A stretch of 64,000 bases of DNA from Actinomadura chibensis NBRC 106107 (GTDB taxonomy: Bacteria; Actinomycetota; Actinomycetes; Streptosporangiales; Streptosporangiaceae): NCBI RefSeq assembly GCF_001552135.1, contig NZ_BCQP01000045.1, positions 54,152-118,151 on the forward strand, read 5' to 3'. Below, one piece after another: positions 24,885 to 32,702 of this stretch. Each line of letters starts with the position of its first letter. The stretch's first letter is position 1. Under the pieces are notes generated by a model. That model did no database searches, had not been told where the DNA came from, and saw only the letters and a program-made list of their open reading frames with translations. Position numbers and translations under genes: made by a program.

Positions 24885-25767
24885 CCCGCGCCCGGTGCTC
24901 GGCCACCGACCCCCACGCCGCGTACAGGGCGCGCGCCTTCCGGATCCACAGCGACGGGTCGTACTCGTCGGTGTAGCCGATCGCGCCGTGCACCTGGAGG
25001 GCGGTCTTGGCCGTCTTGTAGGACGCCTCCGAGGCGGCGACCTTGGCGGCGGACACGTCGCGCGCGAAGTCCGGCGTCCCGTACGACAGCGCCGCCCCGT
25101 AGACGAGCGGGCGGGCGAACTCCAGCTCGACCAGCGCGCTCGCCAGATGGTGCTTGACCGCCTGGTACTCGCCGATCGGACGCCCGAACTGCCGCCGCGT
25201 CTTCGCGTACTCGACGGACACGTCCAGCAGCGCCCGGCCGAGCCCGATTTGCTGCGCCGCGCACAGCAGCGCACCGAAGCCGGTGAACCCGCCGCCCTCC
25301 GGGACGCGGAACAGCCGCCGCGCCGGGTCCAGCGACGCGACCCGCTCCCCGGCCGCGCGCTCGACGCCGTCCGGGGTGAGGACGAGGTCGGCGGCGTCGG
25401 CGTCCAGCGCGTGCGGGACGGCGAGCGACACGACCGCCGCGCCTTCCGCGATCCGCGGCAGCCACGGCGACTCGCCCAGCAGCTCCGCCGCCGCGAGCGT
25501 CTCCACGTACGGGCCGGGGGCGGCGGCACGCCCCAGCTCCTCCAGCGCGACGACCAGCTCGACGGGCAGCAACCCGGCGCCGCCGAACTCCTCGGGGACG
25601 GCCAGCGCGAACACCCCGGCCTCGGCGACCGCCGACCACAGCGCGCGGCCGGGCCCGGCGTCCCCGGCCGCCCACGCGCGGACCGCCTTCGGCGTCCCCG
25701 CCTCCGCGAGCAGCCTCCGCAGCGTCGCGCCGAACATCGCCTGCTCATCCGACAGAACGAACTTCAT
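24868..25767 (-). CDS. acyl-CoA dehydrogenase, small partner subunit
   Basis: 299 residues from an ATG at 25767 that overlaps the upstream stop (ATGA). It is shorter than homotetrameric acyl-CoA dehydrogenases (about 380). It has a reduced N-terminal helical domain, AVPEEFGGAGLLPVELVVAL, the helix TRRQFGRPIGEYQAVKHHL and the C-terminal QVHGAIGYTDEYDPSLWIRKA. The pattern fits the beta-like subunit of the alpha2-beta2 FadE enzymes of steroid and bile-acid catabolism, partnered with the gene just upstream. Its 3' end overlaps the convergent FadD3-like gene. Confidence 0.82.
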   Translation of the reverse strand: MKFVLSDEQAMFGATLRRLLAEAGTPKAVRAWAAGDAGPGRALWSAVAEAGVFALAVPEEFGGAGLLPVELVVALEELGRAAAPGPYVETLAAAELLGESPWLPRIAEGAAVVSLAVPHALDADAADLVLTPDGVERAAGERVASLDPARRLFRVPEGGGFTGFGALLCAAQQIGLGRALLDVSVEYAKTRRQFGRPIGEYQAVKHHLASALVELEFARPLVYGAALSYGTPDFARDVSAAKVAASEASYKTAKTALQVHGAIGYTDEYDPSLWIRKARALYAAWGSVAEHRARVMAAL

Positions 25768-26894
25768 CGTGAACCCCTCGGAAGGCCGAGCAGGCGCTCG
25801 GCGATCACGTTGCGCTGGATCTCGTTGGTGCCCGCGTAGATCGGCCCGGCGAGGGAGAAGACGTAGTTCTCCAGCCAGTCCGACTCCAGCTCGCCGTCCG
25901 GGCCGAGGAGGTCGAGGGCCGTCTCGTGGAGCGCGACGTCCAGCTCCGACCAGAACACCTTGTTCAGGCTGGACTCGGAGCCGATGTCGTCGTCCCGCGA
26001 GATCGTCTCGAAGCCCTTCAGCCGGTACGCGCGGGACCTGATCCAGGCGTCCGCGACCCGGTCCCGCAGCGCCGTGTCGGACGGGTCGGCCCGCTCCTTC
26101 CACAGCGCGACGAGCCGCTCCGCCGCCGCCGTGAAGCGGCCGGGGGAGCGCAGGGTGAGGCCGCGCTCGTTGCCCGCCGTGGCCATCGCGACGCGCCAGC
26201 CGTCGCCGGGGGCGCCGATCACGTCCTCGTCCGGGACGAACACCCCGTCGAGGAACAGCTCGGCGAACGCGGGCTTGCCGTCCAGGCGCCCGATGGGGCG
26301 GACGGTCACGCCGTCCGCGTCCAGGGGGAACATCAGGTAGGTGAGCCCGCGGTGCCGCTCCGCGTCGGGGTCGGAGCGGAACAGGCCGAACCCGCGGTCG
26401 GCGAACGCGGCGCGCGAGCTCCAGGTCTTCTGCCCGTCGAGGAGCCAGCCGCCGTCCGCCCGGGTGGCGGTGGCGCGCAGGCCCGCGAGGTCGCTGCCCG
26501 CGCCGGGCTCCGACCACGCCTGCGCCCAGATCACCTCGCCCGCCGCCATCGGCGGCAGCACCCGCGCGAGCTGGTCGGCCGTGCCGTGCTTGAGCAGCGT
26601 CGGCGCGAGCAGGTTGATGCCGTTCGCGCTGACCCGTCCCGGCGCGCCCGCCGCGTAGTACTCCTCCTCGAAGATCAGCCAGCGCAGCGCGGACGCGCCG
26701 CGCCCGCCGTACTCCCGCGGCCACGACACGACGCCGAGCCGGGCCGCGCCGAGCGTCCGCTCCCACTCGCGGTGCGCGGCGAAGCCCGCCGCCGTCTCCA
26801 GCGACGGCAGCGGCTCGGCCGGGACGTGGTCGCGCAGCCAGGCCCGCACGTCGGCGCGGAACTCCTCGTCCGCCGCCGCGAAGTCCAGGTCCAT
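25764..26894 (-). CDS. acyl-CoA dehydrogenase, large partner subunit
   Basis: 376 residues from an ATG at 26894, with AAGGGG upstream; an in-frame TTG at 26918 is less likely. Features: WPREYGGRGAS, the FAD/substrate segment AWSEPGAGSDLAGLRATA, DGQKTWSSRAAFAD and the ending GTNEIQRNVIAERLLGLP typical of acyl-CoA dehydrogenases. With the overlapping 299-residue gene it should form one heteromeric enzyme. The promoter contains an AACAATTGTT palindrome suited to a TetR-type regulator. Steroid ring-side propanoate or other polycyclic acyl-CoA substrates are possible. Confidence 0.84.
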   Translation of the reverse strand: MDLDFAAADEEFRADVRAWLRDHVPAEPLPSLETAAGFAAHREWERTLGAARLGVVSWPREYGGRGASALRWLIFEEEYYAAGAPGRVSANGINLLAPTLLKHGTADQLARVLPPMAAGEVIWAQAWSEPGAGSDLAGLRATATRADGGWLLDGQKTWSSRAAFADRGFGLFRSDPDAERHRGLTYLMFPLDADGVTVRPIGRLDGKPAFAELFLDGVFVPDEDVIGAPGDGWRVAMATAGNERGLTLRSPGRFTAAAERLVALWKERADPSDTALRDRVADAWIRSRAYRLKGFETISRDDDIGSESSLNKVFWSELDVALHETALDLLGPDGELESDWLENYVFSLAGPIYAGTNEIQRNVIAERLLGLPRGSR

Positions 26895-26910
26895 CTCGCC
26901 CCCCCTTCTT

Positions 26911-26930
26911 TCTAACAATTGTTTGGTAGA
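26911..26930. promoter_or_regulatory. TetR-like palindrome upstream of the acyl-CoA dehydrogenase pair
   Basis: AACAATTGTT at 26914-26923 is a perfect 10-bp palindrome in an AT-rich island (TCTAACAATTGTTTGGTAGA), 20 bases before the dehydrogenase ATG. It does not match the mycobacterial KstR spacing (AAC-2-GTT), because here four bases separate AAC and GTT. The rest of the 348-bp gap 26895-27242 is GC-rich and shows no further gene; it must also hold the esterase promoter. Confidence 0.5.
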
Positions 26931-27242
26931 GTAAACGCCCGCTGGCCGGTCGCGCGAGCCCCCCTCCCGGGGACCGCCCGTTGGAACCGCTTGGCGAGTG
27001 GACGCCGCCGCCCGCCGCGCCCGGCCCGGCTGCCCCTGTCAAACCGCCTGTAACCGGATTTATCGTCCTGCCGCTGAGTCAACACTTCTCATCCGGCCCG
27101 CCTCGCCGAGGCAAGGCCCGTCCTCACCCGACCGAGGATGAGGGGTGATCAGCCGACGGGACGGCCGACGCCGAGGTCGGCACGAGGACCGCGCGCATGT
27201 CGGACGCCCGTCGAACCGCTCCCGACGGTGAAGGAAACAGGC

Positions 27243-28886
27243 ATGAAGACACCGGGCAAAGCACCGGGCAGAACGCGGAGATGGCTGCTCCCGGCGGTCG
27301 GCGCGGCGGTGGTCGCGCTCACTCCCGCGATCCCCGCCGCCATGGCCGACGACGGTGGAGGCGCCGCCAAGGTCGCGGCGTGTTCGGACGGCACGACCGT
27401 CACCACGGACAAGGGCCCCGTCTGCGGCACCATCGCCGACGGCGTCAAGACGTGGCTCGGCGTCCCGTACGCGGCGCCGCCCCTCGCCAACCTCCGCTGG
27501 GCCGCGCCGCAGCCGCACGCGGCGTGGACGACCCCCATCCAGGCCACCGACCAGGGCCAGCCCTGCGCGCAGCCGGCCGGGCTCGGCAACCAGTCCACCA
27601 ACGAGGACTGCCTGAAGGTCAACATCACGGCGCCGCAGAACGCCACCGGCCCGCTGCCGGTGATGGTCGAGCTGCACGGCGGCGGCTTCAGGTTCGGCGG
27701 GCCGTCCGACGGCAAGACCCTGGTCAAGGCCGGGCCGGTCATCCACGTCGGCGTCCGCTACCGGCTCAACGTGATGGGCTTCCTCGCGCACAAGGGCTTC
27801 GGCGAGCACGCGGGCAACTACGCGTTCCGCGACCAGCAGGCCGCGCTGCGCTGGGTCCAGACCAACATCGCGAAGTTCGGCGGCGACCCGAAGAACGTGA
27901 CGATCTTCGGCGCGTCCGCGGGCGGGTCGAGCGTGTGCGCCAACGCCGTCTCGCCGGGCTCGAAGGGGCTCTTCCAGAAGGGCATCCCGCAGAGCGGCGA
28001 GTACAACTCGCGGCTCGGCAACGACGTCCAGTGGCAGCCGCAGGACTGCGCCGCCAAGCTGCCGACCGAGGCCGAGGCGCAGGCGGCGGGTGACCGCTTC
28101 GCCGCGGCCGTGGGCTGCGGGAACGTCGCCGACGCGGCGGCGTGCCTGCGGGCCGTCCCGGTGGAGAAGCTGCTCCAGCAGTCCGGCCGGGGCGTCGGCG
28201 CGGACGTCGGCACCCAGGGCCCCGTCGTGGACGGCGAGGTCCTCCCGCAGTCGCCCGGCCAGGCGTTCGCCGACGGCAACATCAACGACATCGTGATGAT
28301 GCACGGGGTGAACCGCGACGAGACGCAGCTCCCGGCCGCCACCACGCCAGAGCAGTACAAGACGAACGTCCAGCAGCAGTACGGGCCGATCGCGGACCAG
28401 GTCATGAAGCTGTACCCGATCGAGCGGTTCCCGGACCCCACCGGGTTCATCGCCTACCGGACGATCGTGGCCGACTCCAACTCCGTCTGCCCCGCGCTGG
28501 TCATCGACCAGCGGATGGCCAAGAAGATCAAGGTGTACGCGTGGCAGAACGACAACGCCGACGCGCCGCCGATGTTCTTCCTCGACAAGACGAAGCCGAA
28601 CGGCGCCTACCACATCAGCGAAAGCATGTACCTCAGCCCGATGCCGAACCAGGCCGAGCTGACGCCGAACCAGAAGGCGCTCGCCGCGCAGGTCGTCTCC
28701 CAGTGGACGGGCTTCGCCCGCACCGGGACGCCCGAGGTGCCCGGCACGCCCGCGTGGACGCCGTTCACCACGTCCGACAACGCGGTGCTCTCGCTGGTCT
28801 CGGCCGGTGACAGCGAGCTGACGAGGGAGATCTCGCGGCAGCACCACTGCGACTTCTGGTCGAAGTACGTCGCGTTCAAGAAGTGA
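27243..28886 (+). CDS. secreted type-B carboxylesterase
   Basis: 547 residues, AAGGAA before the ATG. A signal peptide (RTRRWLLPAVGAAVVALTP, cleavage near AMA) precedes a full COesterase domain. Motifs: EDCLKVNI, the oxyanion loop ELHGGGFRFGG, the nucleophile elbow FGASAGGSS, an acid in GVNRDET and a His in GAYHISE. Cys pairs fit the disulfides of the acetylcholinesterase-like fold. It should hydrolyse extracellular esters; the substrate is unknown. A paralogue with the same layout, including the C-terminal QHHCDFW motif (QHHCGFW there), lies at 57580-59199. A short hairpin follows the stop. Confidence 0.9.
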   Translation: MKTPGKAPGRTRRWLLPAVGAAVVALTPAIPAAMADDGGGAAKVAACSDGTTVTTDKGPVCGTIADGVKTWLGVPYAAPPLANLRWAAPQPHAAWTTPIQATDQGQPCAQPAGLGNQSTNEDCLKVNITAPQNATGPLPVMVELHGGGFRFGGPSDGKTLVKAGPVIHVGVRYRLNVMGFLAHKGFGEHAGNYAFRDQQAALRWVQTNIAKFGGDPKNVTIFGASAGGSSVCANAVSPGSKGLFQKGIPQSGEYNSRLGNDVQWQPQDCAAKLPTEAEAQAAGDRFAAAVGCGNVADAAACLRAVPVEKLLQQSGRGVGADVGTQGPVVDGEVLPQSPGQAFADGNINDIVMMHGVNRDETQLPAATTPEQYKTNVQQQYGPIADQVMKLYPIERFPDPTGFIAYRTIVADSNSVCPALVIDQRMAKKIKVYAWQNDNADAPPMFFLDKTKPNGAYHISESMYLSPMPNQAELTPNQKALAAQVVSQWTGFARTGTPEVPGTPAWTPFTTSDNAVLSLVSAGDSELTREISRQHHCDFWSKYVAFKK

Positions 28887-28889
28887 GTT

Positions 28890-28907
28890 GTTGTGGGATG
28901 CCGCAAC
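28890..28907 (+). terminator. short hairpin after the carboxylesterase
   Basis: GTTGTGG (28890-28896), loop GATG, CCGCAAC (28901-28907): a 7-bp stem with one G-T wobble, three bases after the stop. It could equally be a regulatory site for the following LytTR gene. Confidence 0.35.
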
Positions 28908-28976
28908 GTGTGCCGTACGTGCCAGATGTCGCACCCGCCCCTTGATCGTCCCCGGCCGCGCGGATTCCATGAAGCC

Positions 28977-29450
28977 ATGGGAGCCACAGTGATCGTGGTC
29001 GTCGTGCGGTCCGGGGAAGGCGGGGACCGCAGGGACGACGGCGCCGACGAGCTGATTCCCGTCGGGCTGGGGCGCGCGGTCCGGTTCGTCCGGCGGTCGG
29101 ACGTCCGGTACGCCGAGGCGCAGGGCGACTACGCGCGCCTGTACACGCAGGCGGGCAGCCACCTCGTCCGGGTCTCCCTCGCGGCCCTTGAGGAGGCTTG
29201 GGGGGACGCGGGCTTCGTCCGCATCCACCGGTCGCACCTGGTCTCGCTCGCGCACGTCGACGAGATGGTCGTCGAGTCGGGGCGGTGCACGCTCCGGGTC
29301 GGCGGCGCGCGGTTGACCGTGAGCCGGCGCAACACGGGCGCGCTCCGGGACCGGCTGGTCCGGGGCGTGCTGCCTGGGGCATCCCGCAACGCCCGGGCAC
29401 CGCGGGGAGCGCGCGACCCCCGCGGTTCCCGGGCCCTGCCCAGCCCCTGA
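28977..29450 (+). CDS. LytTR-domain DNA-binding regulator
   Basis: 157 residues from an ATG at 28977; the frame is open for 28 more codons upstream, so the start is uncertain. A single LytTR domain occupies about residues 25-120: VRFVRRSDVRYAEAQGDYAR, VSLAALEEAW, FVRIHRSHLVSLAHVDEM and LTVSRRN. There is no receiver domain, so it is a stand-alone LytTR protein. The C-terminal 25 residues are low-complexity Arg/Ala/Pro and run into a tandem DNA repeat. It lies immediately upstream of the quinoprotein dehydrogenase gene in the same direction and may regulate it. Confidence 0.82.
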   Translation: MGATVIVVVVRSGEGGDRRDDGADELIPVGLGRAVRFVRRSDVRYAEAQGDYARLYTQAGSHLVRVSLAALEEAWGDAGFVRIHRSHLVSLAHVDEMVVESGRCTLRVGGARLTVSRRNTGALRDRLVRGVLPGASRNARAPRGARDPRGSRALPSP

Positions 29451-29465
29451 GACCAGCCCCTGAGA
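29440..29465 (+). repeat. two-copy 13-bp tandem repeat at the LytTR stop
   Basis: The unit CCAGCCCCTGAGA occurs at 29440-29452 and again at 29453-29465. The first copy contains the TGA stop of the LytTR gene, and the second repeats that stop out of use. This is probably a slippage duplication. Confidence 0.7.
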
Positions 29466-29543
29466 CACGCTGAAAGACTCCCGCTCCCGGGCCGTCGGCT
29501 CGTGGGCTGCCAAGCTCCTGGCCCCAGAGGGTCCGGATGATCT

Positions 29544-29565
29544 GAGGCCCCGCACCCGGGGCCTC
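29544..29565. terminator. 9-bp perfect hairpin between LytTR and PQQ dehydrogenase genes
   Basis: GAGGCCCCG, loop CACC, CGGGGCCTC. It is located about 75 bases before the dehydrogenase ATG. It may terminate LytTR transcripts or act as a leader structure; no T-run follows. Confidence 0.45.
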
Positions 29566-29638
29566 GCACCCCCGCCAGCCTCGGACCCACGATCGCCTCC
29601 GGGCCCGAGGCGTCCAGCTCCCGAAGGGAAAACGAGAC

Positions 29639-31222
29639 ATGCGTCTCACGAGACGTGCGGCGGCGCTGGTCGCCGCCGCGTGCCTGGTCGTGAGCGGAGC
29701 CGTCGCCTCCGGGCCGGCCGCGTCCGGGCGCCCGCGCGCCGCGGACTGGCCGTCCTGGCAGAAGGACCTGAACGGCACCCGCTACAACCCGGCCGAACGC
29801 GCCATCACGCCGGAGAACGTCGGCAACCTGAAGCTCAAGTGGGCGTTCGGCTTCCCGAAGCAGGCCGGCTCCCCGCACAGCCAGCCCGCCGTCGTCGGCG
29901 ACACGATCTACTTCGGCGGCCCGGACGGGATCTACCGCGCGGCCGACGCCAAGACCGGCAAGGTGAAGTGGCAGTTCAACGTCGGCACCGTCGGCACCGG
30001 CCAGGCGCAGGTCCGCGACGGCGCCGCCGTGGCCAACGGCAAGGTGTTCTTCGGCGACACCCGCGGCTACTTCTTCGCCGTGGACCAGGCGACCGGCAAG
30101 CTCGCCTGGTCGCAGCGCGTCGACACCACCATCAGCGCCAACACGACCAGCTCCCCGATCGTGTTCGAGGGCCGGGTCTACGTCGGCGTGTCCAGCGGCG
30201 AGAACATCCTCGGCAAGGACCACGCCTGCTGCACGTTCCGCGGCCACCTCGACGCGATGGACGTCAACACCGGCAAGCTCGACTGGCGCTACTACACCGT
30301 CCCCGAGCCGAAGCAGAACGGCACCTGGCCGAACGGCCAGCCCCGCTACGAGCCGTCCGGCGCCGGCGTGTGGAGCACCCCGTCGATCGACCCGGAGACG
30401 AAGACCATCTACGTCGGCACCGGCCAGAACTACACCGGCAGCGGCGGGCACTTCGACTCCGTCCTGGCGCTTGACACGGCGACGGGCAAGGAGCGCTGGA
30501 CGCGCAAGATGACCGACGTCGACACCTGGCGCCGGGAGTGCAACAGCCAGTCCCCCGAGGACCAGAAGTACTGCCCGAACCTGAAGGACGGCACCGCGCT
30601 GGACTTCGACCTCGGCGCGGCCCCGAACGTGTTCACCGCGGGCGGCAAGCGGCTGATCGGCATCGGCCAGAAGGTCGGCGTCTACCACGTCCTCGACGCG
30701 GCCACCGGCGACATCGTGTGGCAGCGCCAGCTCTCCACCCCGATGCCGGGCGGCGGGCTGAGCGGCATCCAGTGGGGGACGAGCTTCGACGGGCAGCGCC
30801 TCTACGTCGCCACCTACATGGGCAACCCGGGCACGCTGTACGCGATCGACCCCGCCAACGGCCACGTCATCTGGAGCACGCCGAACCCGTCGGACGGCTG
30901 CACCACCGGCGGCGCGGCCCAGTACCCGAACGTGTGCAAGCTCGCCCACCCGCCCGCGGTGTCGAGCACGCCCGGCATCGTCTGGGAGGGCAGCGGCGAC
31001 GGCAAGTTCCGCGCCTACTCGGCCGAGACCGGCAAGGTGCTGTGGGCGTTCGACACGATCGCGGACTTCCCGACCGTCAACGGCGGCACCGGACGGGGCG
31101 GCGCCCTCTCCGGCGGCGGCGGCGCGGTCATCGCCAACGGGATGGTCTACGTCCTGACCGGCGAGATGTTCGTGAACTACCCGAATGACAAGGGCTACGT
31201 CCTGCTGGCCTTCGGCCAGTGA
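29639..31222 (+). CDS. secreted PQQ-binding beta-propeller dehydrogenase (polyvinyl-alcohol-dehydrogenase-like)
   Basis: 527 residues with a signal peptide (about 1-30). Repeated W-motif blades (DAKTGKVKWQFNV, DQATGKLAWSQRV, DVNTGKLDWRYYTV, DTATGKERWTRKM, DAATGDIVWQRQL, SAETGKVLWAFDT) form a quinoprotein propeller. The vicinal pair Cys197-Cys198 (ACCTF) is the kind that contacts PQQ in quinoprotein alcohol dehydrogenases. It resembles polyvinyl alcohol dehydrogenases but has no CxxCH haem-c site, so electrons must go to a separate acceptor. It would use PQQ made by the pqq operon at 44.9 kb. Confidence 0.85.
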   Translation: MRLTRRAAALVAAACLVVSGAVASGPAASGRPRAADWPSWQKDLNGTRYNPAERAITPENVGNLKLKWAFGFPKQAGSPHSQPAVVGDTIYFGGPDGIYRAADAKTGKVKWQFNVGTVGTGQAQVRDGAAVANGKVFFGDTRGYFFAVDQATGKLAWSQRVDTTISANTTSSPIVFEGRVYVGVSSGENILGKDHACCTFRGHLDAMDVNTGKLDWRYYTVPEPKQNGTWPNGQPRYEPSGAGVWSTPSIDPETKTIYVGTGQNYTGSGGHFDSVLALDTATGKERWTRKMTDVDTWRRECNSQSPEDQKYCPNLKDGTALDFDLGAAPNVFTAGGKRLIGIGQKVGVYHVLDAATGDIVWQRQLSTPMPGGGLSGIQWGTSFDGQRLYVATYMGNPGTLYAIDPANGHVIWSTPNPSDGCTTGGAAQYPNVCKLAHPPAVSSTPGIVWEGSGDGKFRAYSAETGKVLWAFDTIADFPTVNGGTGRGGALSGGGGAVIANGMVYVLTGEMFVNYPNDKGYVLLAFGQ

Positions 31223-31246
31223 TCGAGTGATCGCGCCCTGAAACGC

Positions 31247-31276
31247 GCGGGCGGCGTCGTGCACGGCGCCGCCCGC
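31247..31276. terminator. bidirectional hairpin between convergent genes
   Basis: GCGGGCGGCG (31247-31256) pairs with CGCCGCCCGC (31267-31276), a perfect 10-bp stem followed by GTCCTTT on the plus strand. It lies between the dehydrogenase stop and the convergent glycosidase stop. Confidence 0.6.
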
Positions 31277-31281
31277 GTCCT

Positions 31282-32595
31282 TTACCGGCGGCGGGCGTCG
31301 GTGAAGACGCCGATGCCGTTCGCGACCGCCCGTTCCTCGCCGTCCGAGGGGACGTTGCGGACGTCGGTCCCGTCGCCGTCGCGGGTGACGACCGTGGACG
31401 AGCCGCCGCCGTCGAGGTTCACCGCGTCGTCGGCGCCGACCCCGTCCAGCAGGGACGCCAGCTCGGCGACCGTCACCCCGGCGCTCTCGGCGGAGCGCCC
31501 GTCGACCACGACGAGGAACACGCGGCGGCCGTCGCGGCTCACCCCGGCCGCCGTGCGCGGGGCCGGGCCCTTCGGGTCGAGGCCCTGGAGGGGCTCGCCG
31601 TCCCGCAGGATCGGGAACCCGCCCACCGCGAAGCGATAGCGGGCGCCGAACCCATAGTCGACCTTCACCCTGTCGCCGGGCCTGAGGCGGCGCAGGTCGT
31701 CCGCGCCCTTCTCGCGTCCGACCAGCACGACCGTGTCGGCGGGGATCGCGCCCGCGCCGACCTCGCCCGCCACCGCCGTGACGACGCCCCGCCGGACGGT
31801 CACCTCCGCCGTGTCGGTGCTGCACGGGGCGTTGCGGGCGGTGTCCGTTCCGCACACCGCGCGCCGCCGCGACACCGCGCCCCAGTCGGCGGTGAACGCG
31901 CCCGCGCTCCCGACCGGGATCGCGTACTGGTTGAGGCCGCGCAGCGCCACCTCGACGCCCTTCCTGCGGCCGCCGTCCGTGCGGACGACGCCGGTCAGGT
32001 GGAGGCGCTCCACGCGGGCCCGGCCGTCGGCGGCGATCCCGACGACGTCCTCGGCGGACGTGCCGGGCGGTAGCGCCGGGCCGAACCGCTGGCCGTCCGG
32101 CACCGCGCCCTTGAGCGGCCGCCCGGCGTCCACCTCCGGACCGGACGACGACCCGGTCGGCGGCACCCCGGGGTGCGTCTCGCTGATGTTGAAGAAGTCG
32201 CCGTTGATCCCGGCGACGGCCCGCTGGGCCTCCGCCATCTCCGACACCGTCCGCCGCTGCGCGATCGCGGGCGGGTGCAGCAGGCCCACGCGCACGCCCG
32301 GGCTGCTCAGGTCCACGTTCACCAGGTAGCCGACGACCGGGCCGCCGACGCCGGTCGTCTCGAACGTCCGGAACTCCACGCCCGGCGCCGGGCGGCTCGC
32401 CGACGTGAACCGCAGCGCCCCGACCCGGGCGGACGGCGGCAGCGCCCGCGCCCGCGCGTCCGGCCGCTCGCCCGAACCGGCGCCGTCCGCGCCCGGCACG
32501 CCGGGCACGACCGGCGCGCCCGCGGCCGCCGGGACGACCCCGACCACGACGACCCCGACCACGGCGGCGGCCGCCCCGACCAGCACTCTTCGCAC
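31282..32595 (-). CDS. secreted NAGPA-type phosphodiester glycosidase
   Basis: 437 residues with an N-terminal signal peptide (GAAAAVVGVVVVGVVPAAA). The NAGPA/DUF2233 domain shows AVAGINGDFFNISETHPG early, FAVGGFPILRDGEP in the middle and the terminal signature DAVNLDGGGSSTVVTRDG. The family includes enzymes that remove GlcNAc-1-P-type phosphodiester-linked sugars and bacterial cell-envelope hydrolases. An extracytoplasmic role in glycan or teichoic-acid-like polymer turnover is likely. A leader hairpin (32609-32616 with 32625-32632) lies upstream of the start. Confidence 0.85.
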   Translation of the reverse strand: MRRVLVGAAAAVVGVVVVGVVPAAAGAPVVPGVPGADGAGSGERPDARARALPPSARVGALRFTSASRPAPGVEFRTFETTGVGGPVVGYLVNVDLSSPGVRVGLLHPPAIAQRRTVSEMAEAQRAVAGINGDFFNISETHPGVPPTGSSSGPEVDAGRPLKGAVPDGQRFGPALPPGTSAEDVVGIAADGRARVERLHLTGVVRTDGGRRKGVEVALRGLNQYAIPVGSAGAFTADWGAVSRRRAVCGTDTARNAPCSTDTAEVTVRRGVVTAVAGEVGAGAIPADTVVLVGREKGADDLRRLRPGDRVKVDYGFGARYRFAVGGFPILRDGEPLQGLDPKGPAPRTAAGVSRDGRRVFLVVVDGRSAESAGVTVAELASLLDGVGADDAVNLDGGGSSTVVTRDGDGTDVRNVPSDGEERAVANGIGVFTDARRR

Positions 32596-32608
32596 CGCGA
32601 CGCTCCTC

Positions 32609-32632
32609 TCAGCGGGAAACCAGGCCCGCTGA
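32609..32632 (-). other. 8-bp hairpin in the glycosidase 5' leader
   Basis: TCAGCGGG (32609-32616) and CCCGCTGA (32625-32632) pair perfectly about 14 bases upstream of the glycosidase start codon. It may affect translation, or be the terminator of the upstream DUF574 gene, whose stop is at 32703. Confidence 0.35.
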
Positions 32633-32702
32633 TCATGACGCGCGGCGGATTAAGGCAGGGCGATCTCCGGCTCAACAATCCCCGAAGATCGCGTTGCCCC
32701 GG

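Noticed and set aside
29639..31222. Haem c domain in the quinoprotein
   Set aside because: No CxxCH motif is present. The Cys pair is the vicinal CC at 197-198 and the other Cys are scattered.
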